Shown here: positions 36,355-48,109 of the stretch, piece by piece | How positions within the stretch are numbered: the stretch's first letter is position 1 | How the letters are laid out: the number at the start of each line of letters is the position of its first letter | Source of the DNA: Spirogloea muscicola | Lineage: Eukaryota > Streptophyta > Zygnematophyceae > Spirogloeales > Spirogloeaceae | Assembly: GCA_009602725.1 (NCBI GenBank) | Contig: WELB01000005.1 | Span: forward strand, 831,323-895,322 | Reading direction: 5' to 3' | Length of the DNA stretch: 64,000 nucleotides | Notes under the pieces: model-generated | Seen by the model: only the letters and a program-made list of their open reading frames with translations | What the model was told of the DNA's origin: nothing | Database searches by the model: none | Translations under genes and position numbers: made by a program

Positions 36355-36625
36355 GGCCTGAAGAGAAAAGCGCGCCCATAGAAAAGAGGGGCTGGCCAAG
36401 CCAGCCCAAAACAGAATGGACAATGTCCAAGAGGCTATGGATGCTTAGTCACGGGTTCCTGAGTGCTTCGTGGCTGCTTTGTTTCTTATTTGTGCTTGTT
36501 TTTCGTAGCGCTTACCCTGGCCCCCTTCTCGTACTTGGTTCATCCTTTTTGGGCTGGCGTTTCCAGCCCCTATCCTCAATAGGCGAGCCCGTTCTTTTCG
36601 TATTGGAAGAGCCGTTCCCTCTTTC
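36355..36625. repeat. paired hairpin modules in opposite orientation
   Basis: Minus-strand module at about 36380-36435 (GGGCTGGCTTGGCCAGCCCC, then the GACATTGTCCATTC flank). It is followed by a plus-strand tail and module at about 36440-36610 (GGGCTGGCGTTTCCAGCCCC, then TCCTCAATAGGCGAGCCC). The two face away from each other. Confidence 0.65.
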
Positions 36626-36769
36626 TGTCGGGGCCACCGCCTGACGTCGAATGAGCTGCTATCTCCGATCGGTCAAGTGGTTCGAGCGACGGTCCGGCCG
36701 ACGGCCGCAGGCGCGGGAAGCGGCGGCCGCGCCGGGCGGCTCCGCCCCCGCCGCCGCCGCCGACNGGCC

Positions 36770-39700
36770 TCGGTCGGCTCGGCCGCCGCGCGACCGTCGG
36801 CGACCTGCGGTTCACGGCGGCTGCGCCGGCAGGCGCTGGCTGCGCTTGGCACCTGCCCGGGCTGCGCCGTCGGCCTCCTGAGGACGCCCTTGCGGCCGCC
36901 GTCGCAGCCTGTGTTGGCGGAGGCGGCGACTGCGCAGCTCCATTTCCAGGCGACGGCGGCGAGCTGCCGCTGGACGAGGTGCTGGCCAGGGTGCGGCGGG
37001 CCGTCGGCAGCCCGCCGGCCGGCTGTGAAGTCTGCGGTGCGACTCCTGAAAGCCCTCTTCCGGTCTCTGCCATTGTGTCCACGGTTGCTGCCGTCGAGAC
37101 CGCCCGGGGCTGTGGCAGCGTGAAGCTGACGTGAAGCGTCGTGGGCGCCGGTGGCCGTGGGCCCAGGCTCTCAGCTCCTCATGGGGATGGCCGGCCGCTG
37201 GACGCTAAGCTGGTGCCTTGACGCCAACAGCTTCTCGGAGCGCTTCGCTGGCACCGAGGCCAGCTACGACTGGGGCTTTGACGGCGGCGACACCGCCTGG
37301 GACGTGGACGCCGCCGGACGTGTTAGCCTGCTCGAGCTCGACGACCGAGAGGTCTGCCGCGGCAGCATCGCCTTGGTGGTTATCCTGAAATGAGGCATCC
37401 GCAGGGCTTGGCCTGGCAGCGGCCCTCACGTCGCCCCTTTCGAGCAGCTGTGCATCCTCGCAGGCTGGCTGAGGACTGGCCTCTGGCTGACTCCTCGAGC
37501 GCTTGAGCGCCTGCACGTGGAGCTTGTGAGCTGCAAAGAAGCGGCCCAGCACCTAGGCCCTGCAGTCACAGAAGCACACTTGTGCTTGAGCGTCAGCCTC
37601 CGGAGCTGCCAGGTGAAGCTGCCGCCCTTTTGGCCTGTATGACTTCATAACTCAGTCGTGTTGGAGCACATGGCTTCAAAAGCCAAGGAAGCGCGTCAGG
37701 AATGGCAGTGTCCAACACAGTAGCAGCTGCCTATGGAGTATTGCCTCGGCGGGCTGCACAGGTCTGTTCTTGGTGTCTCCTCTTGGCCTTCAGCAAGTCC
37801 GTCTGGGTTGTGAATGAGTGGTTCACAGGTTATCGCATATGTGGCGGTGGCCAGGAGCAGCTGGCTGCCCACCGACTTGGCGATCAAGGCCTATGGAGCT
37901 GTCGATCGCTGGCAGCTGCGCGATTGGCAGAAGCTGCTTGTAGGTTCCATTCCTCTTGTTGTTTTGCTTCAAAGGGCGGCACGACCGCTACCAACGTTAC
38001 TTCTTATTTTCGGAACCCCAAGTGTCTTACAAAGTCAGAGGAATGGAACTGCCGCGTGACCTGTGAGTGACCTGTCACATCTTGTGTCTTGAAGCCAGAG
38101 AGTGACTACCGCTTCCCAGCCACCGTGGCTCGAGATGCTGCGGGTGGCGGCCGGCAGCTCTACCAGCTGGACAAGGCCAGCAACTGCACGGAGCCTGAGC
38201 TCCCACACGCCATGTCGGCAGCAGAAGTCCTCAGAAGGGACACCAAGAGCGCCACCACCATGGTCTTTGACACACAGGCATCTCCCAATGTGGAGGTATG
38301 TGTGCCTGCAAGCGCTGTCCTCTTTGAAGAGCTCCTGCAAACAAGGCTTGTGTTGCTTGGAAATGTCCATGCAATGCCAGTGTCCTATTTTTCCGAAGGT
38401 AAAACCTCCTTCATTTTGCTGCTGGCTAAGCCTCTTGGCTCCTCTGGCAGGTCTGCGTGGTCGCCAGTGGACACACCCTGGTGAAGCCCCTCCTGGATGG
38501 ACTGGACGTTGGGTAAGCTCTGCTAAGCTGAGTCACATGTTTATGCTGGCCAGCCTGCTCTTGCTCCGTGGCCCTACACGGAGCAAGAGCTGATGCCAGT
38601 CCAAGTCAACGTGTGTGCTTTTCTGAAGCCCTGGAGCTTCCTCTGATGCCGTTGACACTTGCCTGAGCAGGTTTTTCATACTAGATACAGGTGCAAGCGG
38701 GCTGACCATCTGCCCAAGCAAGGTAAGCGGAAGGTCGTGACTGACAGTCATGAGCAAGCCAGAAGAAGTACTTTGAGGCAAACAGGGCAAGATCGCTCGT
38801 GCCGCTGCACAGGATGAGGCCTGTGAGGTAGGTAAGCTCACTGCCTTTCCACTTTCTTGTGACTAGGCAGATGAGCTTGGCATGGGCCGATATGGGGAGG
38901 TGGCAGTGACAGGGGTTGAGGGCGAGGTGAGCCTCAACTTCAAGCACAAAGATTCCAAAGACATTGTCATTGCAGGCAAGTAGAAAGTCCACAGCTTCAG
39001 GTCAAACTAGTTTTCCTGTGACTGACTGCTGCTTTTACTACGTTATCCATCACACCCGTCTGTTGTTCCAGTTGAGCTGTTGCTTCCGCCGGGGTCGCGA
39101 CTTCTGCTTGGGGCCACTGAGTATAAGTAACCCCGTCTATTTTGAGGCAAGTTCAACTCTCACCCTTATACCAACCTTGGAGACCTTTCTCCAGATGCTC
39201 CACATTTGCTGCCTCAGCTTGCCTCATTATATGATCTGACAAAGTCTTGGACACAAAATCAGAAGCCCTGCATTTTACCTTGATCTAGGGCTTCTAGATT
39301 AGCACCCTGCACACCCTGAAGTCACCGTGTGCATATAGCAGGTCACGTAGCTTTCTTCATGCACCTCACTAAAATTGTTTGGTAGAGTCAACAGCCTAGG
39401 GTCTACAGCATTAGTATCTTGGACCTTGGCTTTGCCTTGTACTTTCTAAATGAACAAGTGGTGGATTGCAGGTCCCAATTGCTGGCGTTGTCCGGGGAGC
39501 CTCTGCGCCTGTGCTTGGCATCTGTGGCTTTGATGTGTTCAGGCAGTGTGTCATTGAGGTGCGCTCTGGTTACCTTGTGTGGAGCTCAAAGAGCCCCCTT
39601 GGCTAGCACTGTAGAGTCAATATTCTGTACCGACTTGATGCAGCTTATCTGGTCTGCTTGCAATCTGATGCTGAGCCCATGCTTTCACAATGCTGGGGAC

Positions 39701-40741
39701 TCACAGCTCAAAGCGAAGGACGGAGTGATGATGATGTTTGCACAAGACAACTACAAGTCCTTGTTGACAGAGCTTCTTCCATGGCAGGTTGATCCCACAT
39801 AAGCATGCTGCCACATGGCTAGAGATGTGTTTACGTTTCCATGTAGTAGGTTCTGAGCCACTGCAATTGTGTGATTGACAAGCAGCTTCTCTAAATGAAC
39901 TGCTAGTGAGCATGCACCTGATAACCCAGTTCATTGTGTGATTGTTGTGAAGAGCATGCACTTCATCAGCAACGTGCCGCACGTGAAGGTCACAATCCAA
40001 GCCGAGGAAGACGTGAGTGAAAGTGGAGCAGGCAGCTTGAGGAGAGAGGTTCTCCTTTTGCTCGACACAGGAGCCGGCGGCGTTGACGTCATTTTCCACC
40101 ATCGGGCTGTCAAGCAACTCAATCTCCTGAATGGTGGAGCCGCCCCGAGCAGCAGGGGGAAGATAAAAGGCATGGGAGGTGCAAGTGCCGGCCTCACTGT
40201 AAGTCTGCAGTTTGGAGTGTCGCTTGTAATATGGACCAGTTTCAATGCTTCAAGTGCTTCATCTCAAAGAAGCTCTTGTTGCAGCTTGATTATCTCACAG
40301 GAGTTGAGCACATATGCTTAAATGACCTCATTCACTGCTGCTGTTAGCAACAAGCAGGCTGCCTTGCTTGTTGCACATCATATTCTCAGGCACACTTACG
40401 CCGATCAGTCACGCATGTGCTCTGCTGAATTGTCGTGCCACCAGGTTCAAGTGGGCCAGCTGAAAGAGCTCTGCGTCGGGGGGAAGGTATTCAAAAATGC
40501 GAAGGCCTTGCTTTCATTAAGTGAGAAGGGAGGTTTGGACTTGTCCGAGTACACAGCTGGCCTATTGTGTGGCGATATTTTGAGGGACTCGCTTGCTGTA
40601 ATTGACTACCCTCGAAGAAGGTTTGCATTGGCAACCTCAGCAGATGAGAGCTTGGCAGCGAGCTTGGGATCGACCCTTCAGCCTTTGCCTGATGGCACCA
40701 ACACTTCCTTTAGCAATTCTTACCAATCAACAGATTACTAG
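36770..40741 (+). CDS. protein with two aspartic-peptidase-like domains
   Basis: Function unknown; a proteolytic role is possible. The first clear exon runs from about 37167 (GRWTLSWCLDANSF) to 37351. It probably follows an upstream exon with a CEVCGA pair (36770-37110), but an N at 36765 blurs the start. Later exons: 37829-about 37938 (VAVARSSWLPTDLAIKAYG), 37976-38062, 38093-38295, 38452-38514, 38672-38721 (FFILDTGASGLTICPSK), 38868-38974, 39072-39127, 39473-39557 (PVLGICGFDVFRQCVIE), then about 39940-40200 (LLLLDTGAGGVDVIFHHRAV) and 40445-40741 (YTAGLLCGDILRDSLAVIDY, PRRRF, stop). Both DTGA motifs lie in hydrophobic-hydrophobic-DTG contexts typical of clan AA, so one chain may supply both halves of an active site. 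The intron after 38990 begins GC. One phase mismatch (39127 to 39473) was left unsolved. It is a spliced host gene with no reverse transcriptase nearby. Confidence 0.7.
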
Positions 40742-41300
40742 ATACTTAGCTGTTATTGTTGGCAGGCTGTAGTGTGTCCAACAGAGGCCTGCCCTTGCCC
40801 TTATTTGGTTGTGGTAGGAGGATCATTGCTGTATGGTGATGGCTCAATCTCTGCCGCATTGCTTTCTTCCTTTAGTACAAATTGCTTCTGCTTACTTTCT
40901 TAGACGCGTGGGAGAGCAGAGTATTATCTTATTACCTCGCCTATGAGTTTTAACATTGTTTTGGACCTTCCATACCAGGCCTGGTAACAGACCAGCTGCA
41001 CAAGCATATTGTGGCAGTGCCGCTGTGTTTCTCAAGGTGTCTTTCGCTCCTCCTCATCCTTCCTCCCCCGAGTCCGCCTCTGAGTCCTGCACCGCCTCCT
41101 CCTCGGAGCAGAGCAGGCAATCTCAAGTCATCCTTTGAGATGACTTGAGGTGCTATGCAAGAAAGGGGTGGATCTTGCAGGCTTGCCCTCACATGAAGGC
41201 GAGATTTTAGACTACTTTCCAGCAGCTGCAAGTCACACCGACTTGCAGCTGCTGTCTAGAGGTTGTTGAGCAGGTCGCTGTAGCCACATGCATAGCTGTG
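40742..41300. other. intergenic downstream of the aspartic-peptidase-like gene
   Basis: Includes the 3' end of that gene. An inverted repeat at about 41118-41154 (CTCAAGTCATC paired with GATGACTTGAG) can form a hairpin, and a second pair (CAGCTGCAAGTC with GACTTGCAGCTG) spans about 41222-41250. No gene seen. Confidence 0.5.
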
Positions 41301-41309
41301 GCTTTAGCG

Positions 41310-42130
41310 CCTTATGGCCCTTTGGACCTTGTCCTATCTTTGCGGGACTGGATTTTCACAGCCCTCGCCCCCTTTGGACGAGCCACTTTCTTTCGGACCC
41401 GCCAAGCCTAGTCGCCTGATACCACTACAAATCAAGAATGCAGCCACTGATACAATAAGAGCGGCTGTAAATGCCAGCTAGGTGCATAAAGATGGGTGTG
41501 CAAACAATATTAGCGGAACCAAAGGCTAGGCAAACAGGGCGCTCTTAGTACCCCCGTGTCAGAGAAACAGCTCTTCCAATGTGGGGCAATGACTGTGAGA
41601 GGCCTGCTCCGAGGAATGTACAGTCTGAAAGGGCGCGTCAGCACTAGGAAGTCAGATGAGCCAAGTGGAAGAGCAACCCCCGCCGCGCATGCCAGAGAGA
41701 GGCTCCTGCAAGAAAGGCTCTTGCAGTAGATGGCGATGGCTGTGGTCGGCCAACAAAGAACAAATGAACATCAAAGACTATTGCAAGAAAGGAAGAAAGA
41801 CGCTTCCTGGAAAAAAACTGCTCGCCCATACGAAAAGAGGGGCTAGCAAAGCCAGCCAGTCCAGTCCAGGGGAGGGCGACGGCTGTAAGTGGCCAGCCCA
41901 CATTAAAGTTTGTTGAAAGTTCGAAGGGGCGAGAGAAAGCACACAGCGACTCAAGTGGCCACGAGGCACTGCAGGGACTACTTGCTCGCTCTTTATCTTT
42001 GTCACTTCTTTTCGGGCTGGCTTTTCACAGCTCTTGCCCCCATTGGGAGAGCTACCACTTCTTCTTCATCCTGAAACCTTTTTCCTCTTTTTGGCTCCTT
42101 CAGACCTTGTCCATTCAACAAGGCACGGCC
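41310..42130. repeat. cluster of retroposon 3' hairpin modules, mixed orientation
   Basis: Modules at about 41320-41395 (+, GACTGGATTTTCACAGCCC, then CGCCCCC), about 41815-41870 (-, GCTGGCTTTGCTAGC with CGTATGGGCGAGCAG) and about 42005-42060 (+, CGGGCTGGCTTTTCACAGC, then CCCATTGGGAGAGC). GTGGCCACGAGGCA at about 41956 matches 34742. Coding remnants of the ORF are not recognisable here. Confidence 0.6.
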
Positions 42131-42134
42131 AGAT

Positions 42135-43460
42135 TGTTGTGAGAGGCCAGCCCAAAGGAATGGACAAGGTCTGAAGGAGCCGGATGGTGCAGAAAGAAGA
42201 ACGTGCTCGCCCACAGAGAAGAGGGGCTGGCAACGCCAGCCCAAAAAGAATGGAAGCCAAAGGGAAGAGGTGTCGAAAAAGGACTACACCACGAAACACG
42301 AGATGATGCAGAGGGAAGCTCAGTACCCGCGAGTGAGCAACATCAAGTCAGAGTAGCTCGCTGCAGAGAAAGAGGCACTCCGCCGAGACCTAGAGGCAGC
42401 AGCCATAGCACGACCTGCTCGCGTGTGGACGGCGTGGGCTAGGGAGCGTTGAAACGAGACCGCCAGGCGCATGCGGAATACCTGGGCGAGCGAACCGGCG
42501 GCGTTGAAGCCGGGCATTGGCCTTGGCAGACCTGGTCGCCGATCAATGGCCTGACGGGCAAGCAGCTGGAGTCGATCCAGCCAGCGGCTGCCGAAAGCCC
42601 CGTGTACGTCGATCGCTAGGAGAAGGGCTCGCCCAGTGAGGATAGGGGCTGGAAAAAGCCAGCCCAGAGAGAATGAATAAAGGACGAGAAGGGGCCAGGG
42701 GAAGGACAAAGAACAACAAACACAGAAAAGAAACGAAGCAGCTACGAAGCACTCAGTAACCCCTGCTAAGCAGCCTCAGGTCAGAGAGACTGGGTTCCTG
42801 GAAGCGGGGGCCGCGAATTCATCACCAACCGGGTGAGGGTGATCGGCGTATTTGCGCTCTTTGCCCGGGCCGCCAGGCCGACCGCGGCCCCTGCAGTCGT
42901 CGCCGATCTGGTGAGATTGGCGGAATCCACGCAGTCAGTAGTCACCACATCGGCAATGATGCGGGGACCGCCGCCGGGCGGCGATGGCGACCAGGTCGGC
43001 GCGTCGGGTATGAGAGCAAGCGCGGCCAGATTAATTGGTGGCTGGGAGGTCGGTATGGAGCTGTCTGTCCGCACCCTGCTGGATGGTGGGCACTATCGAG
43101 GAATTTTCCACGGCCACCTTGTAGCCTGCCTCCATGAACACCCCCTGCATGCCATCTCGCAGGAGGTCGCGGGAACGGGTCCTCTCGCCCCCGTGCGCGT
43201 AACGGAGCATGTGCGCAGCCAGCTCCGCCAGGGTCGGCGTGACGGGCACCGCAGAAAGAAAGTGCTCGCCCATAGAGAAGAGTGGCTGGCAAAGCCAGCC
43301 CAATAAGAATGGACAATGTCCAAAGCCGAAGGAACGAGGTGTCGAAAAAGGACCACAATACAAAAGACGAGACGACGCAGAGGGAAGCTCATTGCCCGCG
43401 AGTGAGCAACATCAAGTCAGAGTAGCTCGCTGCAGGGAAAGAGGCACTCCGCCGTGACCC
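42135..43460 (-). mobile_element. LINE-like retroposon fragments, minus strand, tail-hairpin-ORF-tail order
   Basis: Reading leftward on the minus strand: the end of a tail (43460-43385, LLTRG-like), its hairpin (about 43265-43310, GGGCTGGCTTTGCCAGCC), an internal ORF part (43250-42780: ELAAHMLRYAHGGERTRS, DLLRDGMQGVFMEAGYKVAV, then GGGPRIIADVVTTDC), another tail (about 42790-42740, SLSDLRLLSRGY and stop) with its hairpin (42640-42680), then a third piece (42600-42320: IDVHGAFGSRWLDRL, FNAAGSLAQVFRM, SYSDLMLLTRGY, stop) and hairpins at about 42180-42260. These are remnants of at least three insertions, all 5'-truncated. Confidence 0.7.
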
Positions 43461-43469
43461 AGAAGAAGA

Positions 43470-43660
43470 AGTGGCTCTCCAAATGGGGGCAAGGGCTGTG
43501 AGAAGCCAGCCCGAAAAGAAGAGGCAGCAGCCATAGCAAGGTGCTAAGTGCTGAGACGGCAGCAAGGGGACTCTCAGTAACCTCCAGTCAGTAGATGCAA
43601 ATCAGAATAGCTAGCAGGCGGATAGACGTCGCCCTGACGGAAGCCGGAGGCCGCAGCCAA
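43470..43660 (-). mobile_element. LINE-like retroposon tail upstream of mL54
   Basis: The minus strand codes ASGFRQGDVYPPASYSDLHL and a LTGGY-type end with stop at about 43570-43650. A short hairpin module (GGGCTGGCTTCTCACAGCCC, CCCATTTGGAGAGCC) is inserted at 43475-43518. The tail is closest to the one at 22.1 kb. Confidence 0.6.
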
Positions 43661-43731
43661 AGCTTTGGGCTGGCCTCTTGCAGCCACCAGTCAATCCCGG
43701 AAGCGCTGTTGTTCTTAAACCCCCACATCCC

Positions 43732-43761
43732 AAACCCTAACTTGCCACATCCCAAACCCTA
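43732..43761 (+). promoter_or_regulatory. two telo-box motifs upstream of mL54
   Basis: AAACCCTAA at 43732-43740 and AAACCCTA at 43754-43761 lie in two copies of CCACATCCCAAACCCTA, 22 bases apart, about 130-155 bases before the mL54 start. In plants, AAACCCTAA boxes near the start are common in ribosomal-protein and ribosome-biogenesis promoters. That they act here is an inference. Confidence 0.5.
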
Positions 43762-43886
43762 CATTCCGTTTGAGTACTGGCTCGCTCGCCACCGCTCCGG
43801 CCGTGCGCGCGTGCACTCGCAGCTTGCCCATCCCCAGCCTCCTGGCCGCCTCGCCTCTCAGCTGCCGCGGGCCTGCGGGCCTGGCG

Positions 43887-44966
43887 ATGCGGGCATTGCT
43901 GCGGCTGTCGAGGCTGCGCCGGCACTCGGCTCCCGCGCTCGCCGCGCTCGGCGCCCTGCAGTGGCCTCGGGCGCTCTCGGCCAAGGGCGGCGCCGCGGCG
44001 CCGCCGGCGGCCAAGGGCGCCAAGAAGGCGCGCGGGCCCTCCGGTGAGGCCTCTCCACGCTGAGCTTGCCCTGCCGCTGAGTGCCCTCAGCCAGGGAGAC
44101 GAGCCATGGAGCCTCGCTGAAGCCTAGGAGAGGCCTTCAGCCGTTTTCGTTCAGCAGGACCGCTTGCCTCATCCCGTCGTTAGGCTGCGTCCACTGCTTC
44201 ACACTGGTTTGACAAATTAGGACCACCCCTACGCTGTTCAAACGAGCGCGGCCTTATAGTCATCCCCTCGGAGGTGGTGTGCAAGTCGAGCTTGTGATGA
44301 GAGCAGGGCAACCAGAACACGCCCCCACGTCGGCATTGTCTTCACATGCAGCCACATAGTGTGATTCATTAATGCAGGTGTCTTGCATCTTGGGCTGGTT
44401 GTACAGGGCCAGAGGCTTCCCTTGTGAGCAAGGAGCTGCGAGAAGCCTACGTGGTAGGAGCCAACATTCTCAAGGATGGCTCTGATCCACCAGTGCAACC
44501 AGACAGGTGGGGCTCTGATCTTGCCTCTTAGGCCTCAGAAAGGCGTGACGGCCTTGGCCTGTGGAACAATACGCATCGACTGAGATTGGACCCTGAATGA
44601 TATTTGACTCGAAGATTACTTCGGTTGCTTGATTACCTCACAGTGAGTATCCCGATTGGTTGTGGCACCTCCTGGACAAGCAAGCACCACTGAGCGAACT
44701 CAAGAGGAAGGATGTTGAAAAGCTGGACGAGAAGGAGGTGAGAAATTGTTTCAACAAGACTTGCTAATCGGACACTGCTTGCTTTAGTACTGCTTGCATT
44801 GATTGCCTAAAAGGACCTGGTGCTCATGAATGCCCGAAGGCTGCGAGACTTCCTTGTACCTCCTCAGATAATTGCGTTGCCTTCCAACTGACAGTATATG
44901 AGATTGCGGAAGTTAGACAACCGGCGAGACATCAAAGAGAAGAATGCCAGCAGGGCAAAGGGTTGA
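43887..44966 (+). CDS. MRPL54: mitochondrial large-subunit ribosomal protein mL54
   Basis: mL54 (MRPL54; yeast Mrpl37) is a mitochondria-specific protein of the ribosomal large subunit. Four exons, 43887-44043, 44407-44506, 44644-44737 and 44895-44966, join in phase to 140 residues, the usual length. Residues 1-50 form an Arg- and Ala-rich, acid-free presequence (MRALLRLSRLRRHSAPALAA). The core shows VVGANILKDGSDPPVQPDSE, YPDWLWHLLDK, LSELKRK and KLDNRRDIKEKNASRAKG, the full diagnostic pattern of the family. The ATG is the first in frame. Two AAACCCTA boxes lie upstream, and a retroposon tail ends about 230 bases before the start. The downstream LPAT2 gene is convergent. Confidence 0.93.
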
Positions 44967-45274
44967 TTCGTGTCTGTGAGCTCGCGCGCCATGCAGGTCA
45001 ATTTTAGCAAGAATGACACATGCTTGACTAGCTGTGTCTGCAATTATCAAGAAGAGCTCCGCAATGGAGTTTCCTATCTAGAATGTCACAAAAGCTCCTG
45101 CTCAGCTTAGTGCTGAATGATGGCCAGCACAATCTAGGCATCAAGTGATGCCCCATGCTAATATAAATTTGGCAATTGAGCCAACACATCAAATTGGCAA
45201 GGAGTATCTACTCCTACCTTCTGACAATTTTCTTGTGTGCTACAATGAGTGTGGTCTGGTACATGCAGGCCATG

Positions 45275-48043
45275 TCAGTCTCCATGTGTGTGAACCCGTG
45301 AGGGAGTTCGCGAAAGTCTTGCAGCTGGCGTAGAATGTTCTGACTGCGTGGAGAAGAGTAAAAGTTGGAGAATTGCCACTACCACAAGTAAGACGATTGC
45401 CAGCCACCCAAGAAGTGTCCATGAAAGAGCATGCATGCTCATGATTTTGAAGAAGCCCCAGCCCGCAGTACAAAGTAGGAGCACTGCCCAGGCCACAGTT
45501 ATCTGCATGGAGTCAGGGTTCCAGGCGTAAGTCAAGGCCAGTCTTTGACCATTCCGACGGGCCAAGTCATTATTCCACTGTACAGCTGGACAGCATTGCG
45601 GGGTTGTAGCATCTCCATCCCACACTCACCAGCAAGGCGGATGATGAACGCCATGAAGGACACAATTTGTCTTCTCCAAATGTGTTGTTGGCTTGATGTT
45701 CGTCTAAGAGGGCATCCTGTTTCCAGGACAGCCACTGTCAGCTTTACAGCCTGGATAACTTTAGGTGATACAGCACACAACATCAATCTATGAAGGGTAC
45801 GCAGTACTTGACCTGCCATCAAGCAGCCATTGCTAAGTGCTACCAAGGGCGAACGAAACTGCACACCTTCTCCCTGAAGGCTTCTTTGCACCACTCCGAA
45901 AGTTTGTCGTCCTTTTCAGGAAGCTCCCTCATCAGCACCCGCCGAACATGCACATGAAACTGGACTGAGTGACATTCAGTCAGTTCCTTATGGGCGCCTT
46001 GTAAGATTTGCTTGAAAACTACGTCTATGCCAGCTTCTCTCGTCCTTGACCTTTGTATTAGCAGCTTGGGATGACTGCGATCGATCCTACTAGCAGCATG
46101 TCATGGAGGAGTTGCTGAATTTCACCTTTGTCGGTCTTCTGTTCATCAATCCTCCAAAAGTCGGCAAAGGTGACTCCTTGGGTATAGCTACCGTTATATC
46201 ATACAACGCCGGCACAAATGACCTCAGGCCATTCACTGTGGCCACAAAGCCCTGCACGTGTGCAAGTCAATCCAAACAGGCTTAAGATGCTGTCAGATCC
46301 AGCTGAGTGCACACTACCCCATTGATTCATTGGCACTTGTCATCGTGGAAAAGACATTGACTAGCAAGTGTAGGGTGCTTAGCCTGAGCATAAATACCTT
46401 GGTGCGCGGCACCAACACATTCCGGGGAATTGGAAGGCCAACTGAGGCAGCGTACTCTTGTGCAGCCTCCAGTTTTTCTTGCGTAAACCGGGTCCCCTCA
46501 ACAAACAATGCCATCCACATTGAACCAGGAAAGTTCCTGAATCTGTCATATCCTTTCTGCACATGTGCAGTTGTAAGACTATGAGTACAGAAGTAAGAAT
46601 AAGATCAAGAGTAAGAGTAAAGAATATAGAATGAGAACAAAACGCCTCAGGCTTGGCATTTGCTCTTGAGATAGTGAGGAGCTTCAGAGAGGCTAGAAAG
46701 CCTTCAGACCTTCAGCAAGGCCTCGTCCTTAGTCCAATCACGGGCAAGGAATATGTACTCTGAGAACCACATGGACCAGCCAATAACCTGTTGTGGCAGT
46801 GCTGCGTTAGGGGAAAGGACAGAAAGCCGAGCAATCACAGAGAGCAAGCAAAGAGGTCCTGATAATGGGTAATGCAGGGCAACCAATCGTCTGCTGTCAA
46901 GAGCAGGAAGCAGGTCTGCGTTATAATACCGGCAGATATTGCACTGATTTCTTCATCAGGGCTCGAGTGCCTCCAAGACATCCTTTCCTCTGGCCCAATA
47001 CAGCAAGATACCCCTGAATTGTCATGGTGAAAGGAGTAGCTTGACTTCTCATGGCACTCGGGCAAAATTGCAATGAATTGTGCATGCTCTGCAGTCCTCA
47101 CCTTAGCTAGCACCCAGCCAACAACCCAGTCGATATCACTCCGGTGGTTGCAGATGAGCAATGCGTGCTCCTTTCCTGAATCTCGCACAGCAGCGCTCGT
47201 AAGATCTCAAAGAGAAGGTGCCGCACTTGCTAGGACAAGCACTGAGTTGGACAATGTATAAGGCCTCACCCATCATCTCGAAAGTGCCTGCATCAGTATA
47301 TACTCTCACCTGCAACTGCAAAACAGTTGCTCAGTGAAAGTCCTGCTGGAAGAAGAGCAGCTGGTGTCCTTGCCACCAGTAATCTGAGAACCCAAGCCAT
47401 GATCGAAACATACAAGCCCAGGCACAACATCATGGAAGAGAACCCGAGACTGACCTCACTTCTTCCCCACCACTCAACCAGCCACACGAGCTGGGACCAA
47501 AAGGCATCGAGCAGCACCATATTCATTTTCCGGTAAAGTTCGCGTGAGAATGGTAAGAGTACCAACATTGAGAGGAGCTGCTCATTTCAACAATCAGGAA
47601 GCAATCTTCAACGTAAGCTGTGGTGCACACAGAGTCCATCACTCCTTGTAAACGACTTGCTCTACACATTGCACTGCTGCAGTGCCCTAGGCTCACATTC
47701 TGAAGAAAGATAACTATGTCATGCAATGCGGTGGCTAATATTCTGCCTAGACCATTGCATATGCTGCACTCAGTATCACTCGAATACCATGACTGACAGG
47801 CGACTCAATGTGAGCACTGTGGTGCTCTTACGTGAGAGCCTCATAACCTGCATTGAGTGCAATGTATGTCTAGGCGTTACTTGACTCTTACTCCGCAGTG
47901 CGACTCTATAAACCACTCCTCAACAGCACCATGATGAGGCCCAGGCTGGGCCAGCTTACCTGGATGATGTTAACAAGGAGGCCACTGCAGAGGAACATGA
48001 GCCCAAGTGTGGCAATAACGACCATCGACACCACGTTCGCCAT
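45275..48043 (-). CDS. LPAT2: 1-acyl-sn-glycerol-3-phosphate acyltransferase, ER type (LPAT2-like)
   Basis: LPAT2 acylates lysophosphatidic acid to phosphatidic acid in the ER, for membrane lipid and oil synthesis. Exons: 47960-48043 ([14 protein letters not shown], membrane helix), 47455-47577 ([20 protein letters not shown]), 47270-47309, 47102-47175 ([12 protein letters not shown]: motif NHX4D), 46930-46989 ([10 protein letters not shown]), 46710-46787 ([18 protein letters not shown]), 46398-46556 ([21 protein letters not shown] motif), 46126-46251 ([19 protein letters not shown]), 45867-45960, 45630-45716 ([13 protein letters not shown]) and 45275-45502 (two C-terminal membrane helices). 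The model is 383 residues if exon 9 is 93 bases. It reads 94, with one extra A (T on the minus strand) in the four-A run at about 45899-45902, which would shift the frame before [11 protein letters not shown]. That is either a sequence error or a real lesion late in the protein. The ATG follows GCGGCG and matches the family N-terminus. Confidence 0.92.
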
Positions 48044-48109
48044 CGCCGCAGTCGCCCAGGAGGGCTTCCGAGCCGCGATCAACGTCGGAGGCCCCGGTCG
48101 CTCGCCACC

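Noticed and set aside
38672-40741. DTGA aspartic-peptidase motifs as a retroviral or LTR-element protease
   Set aside because: They lie in a multi-intron host gene. No reverse transcriptase, integrase, capsid or terminal repeats were seen anywhere near.
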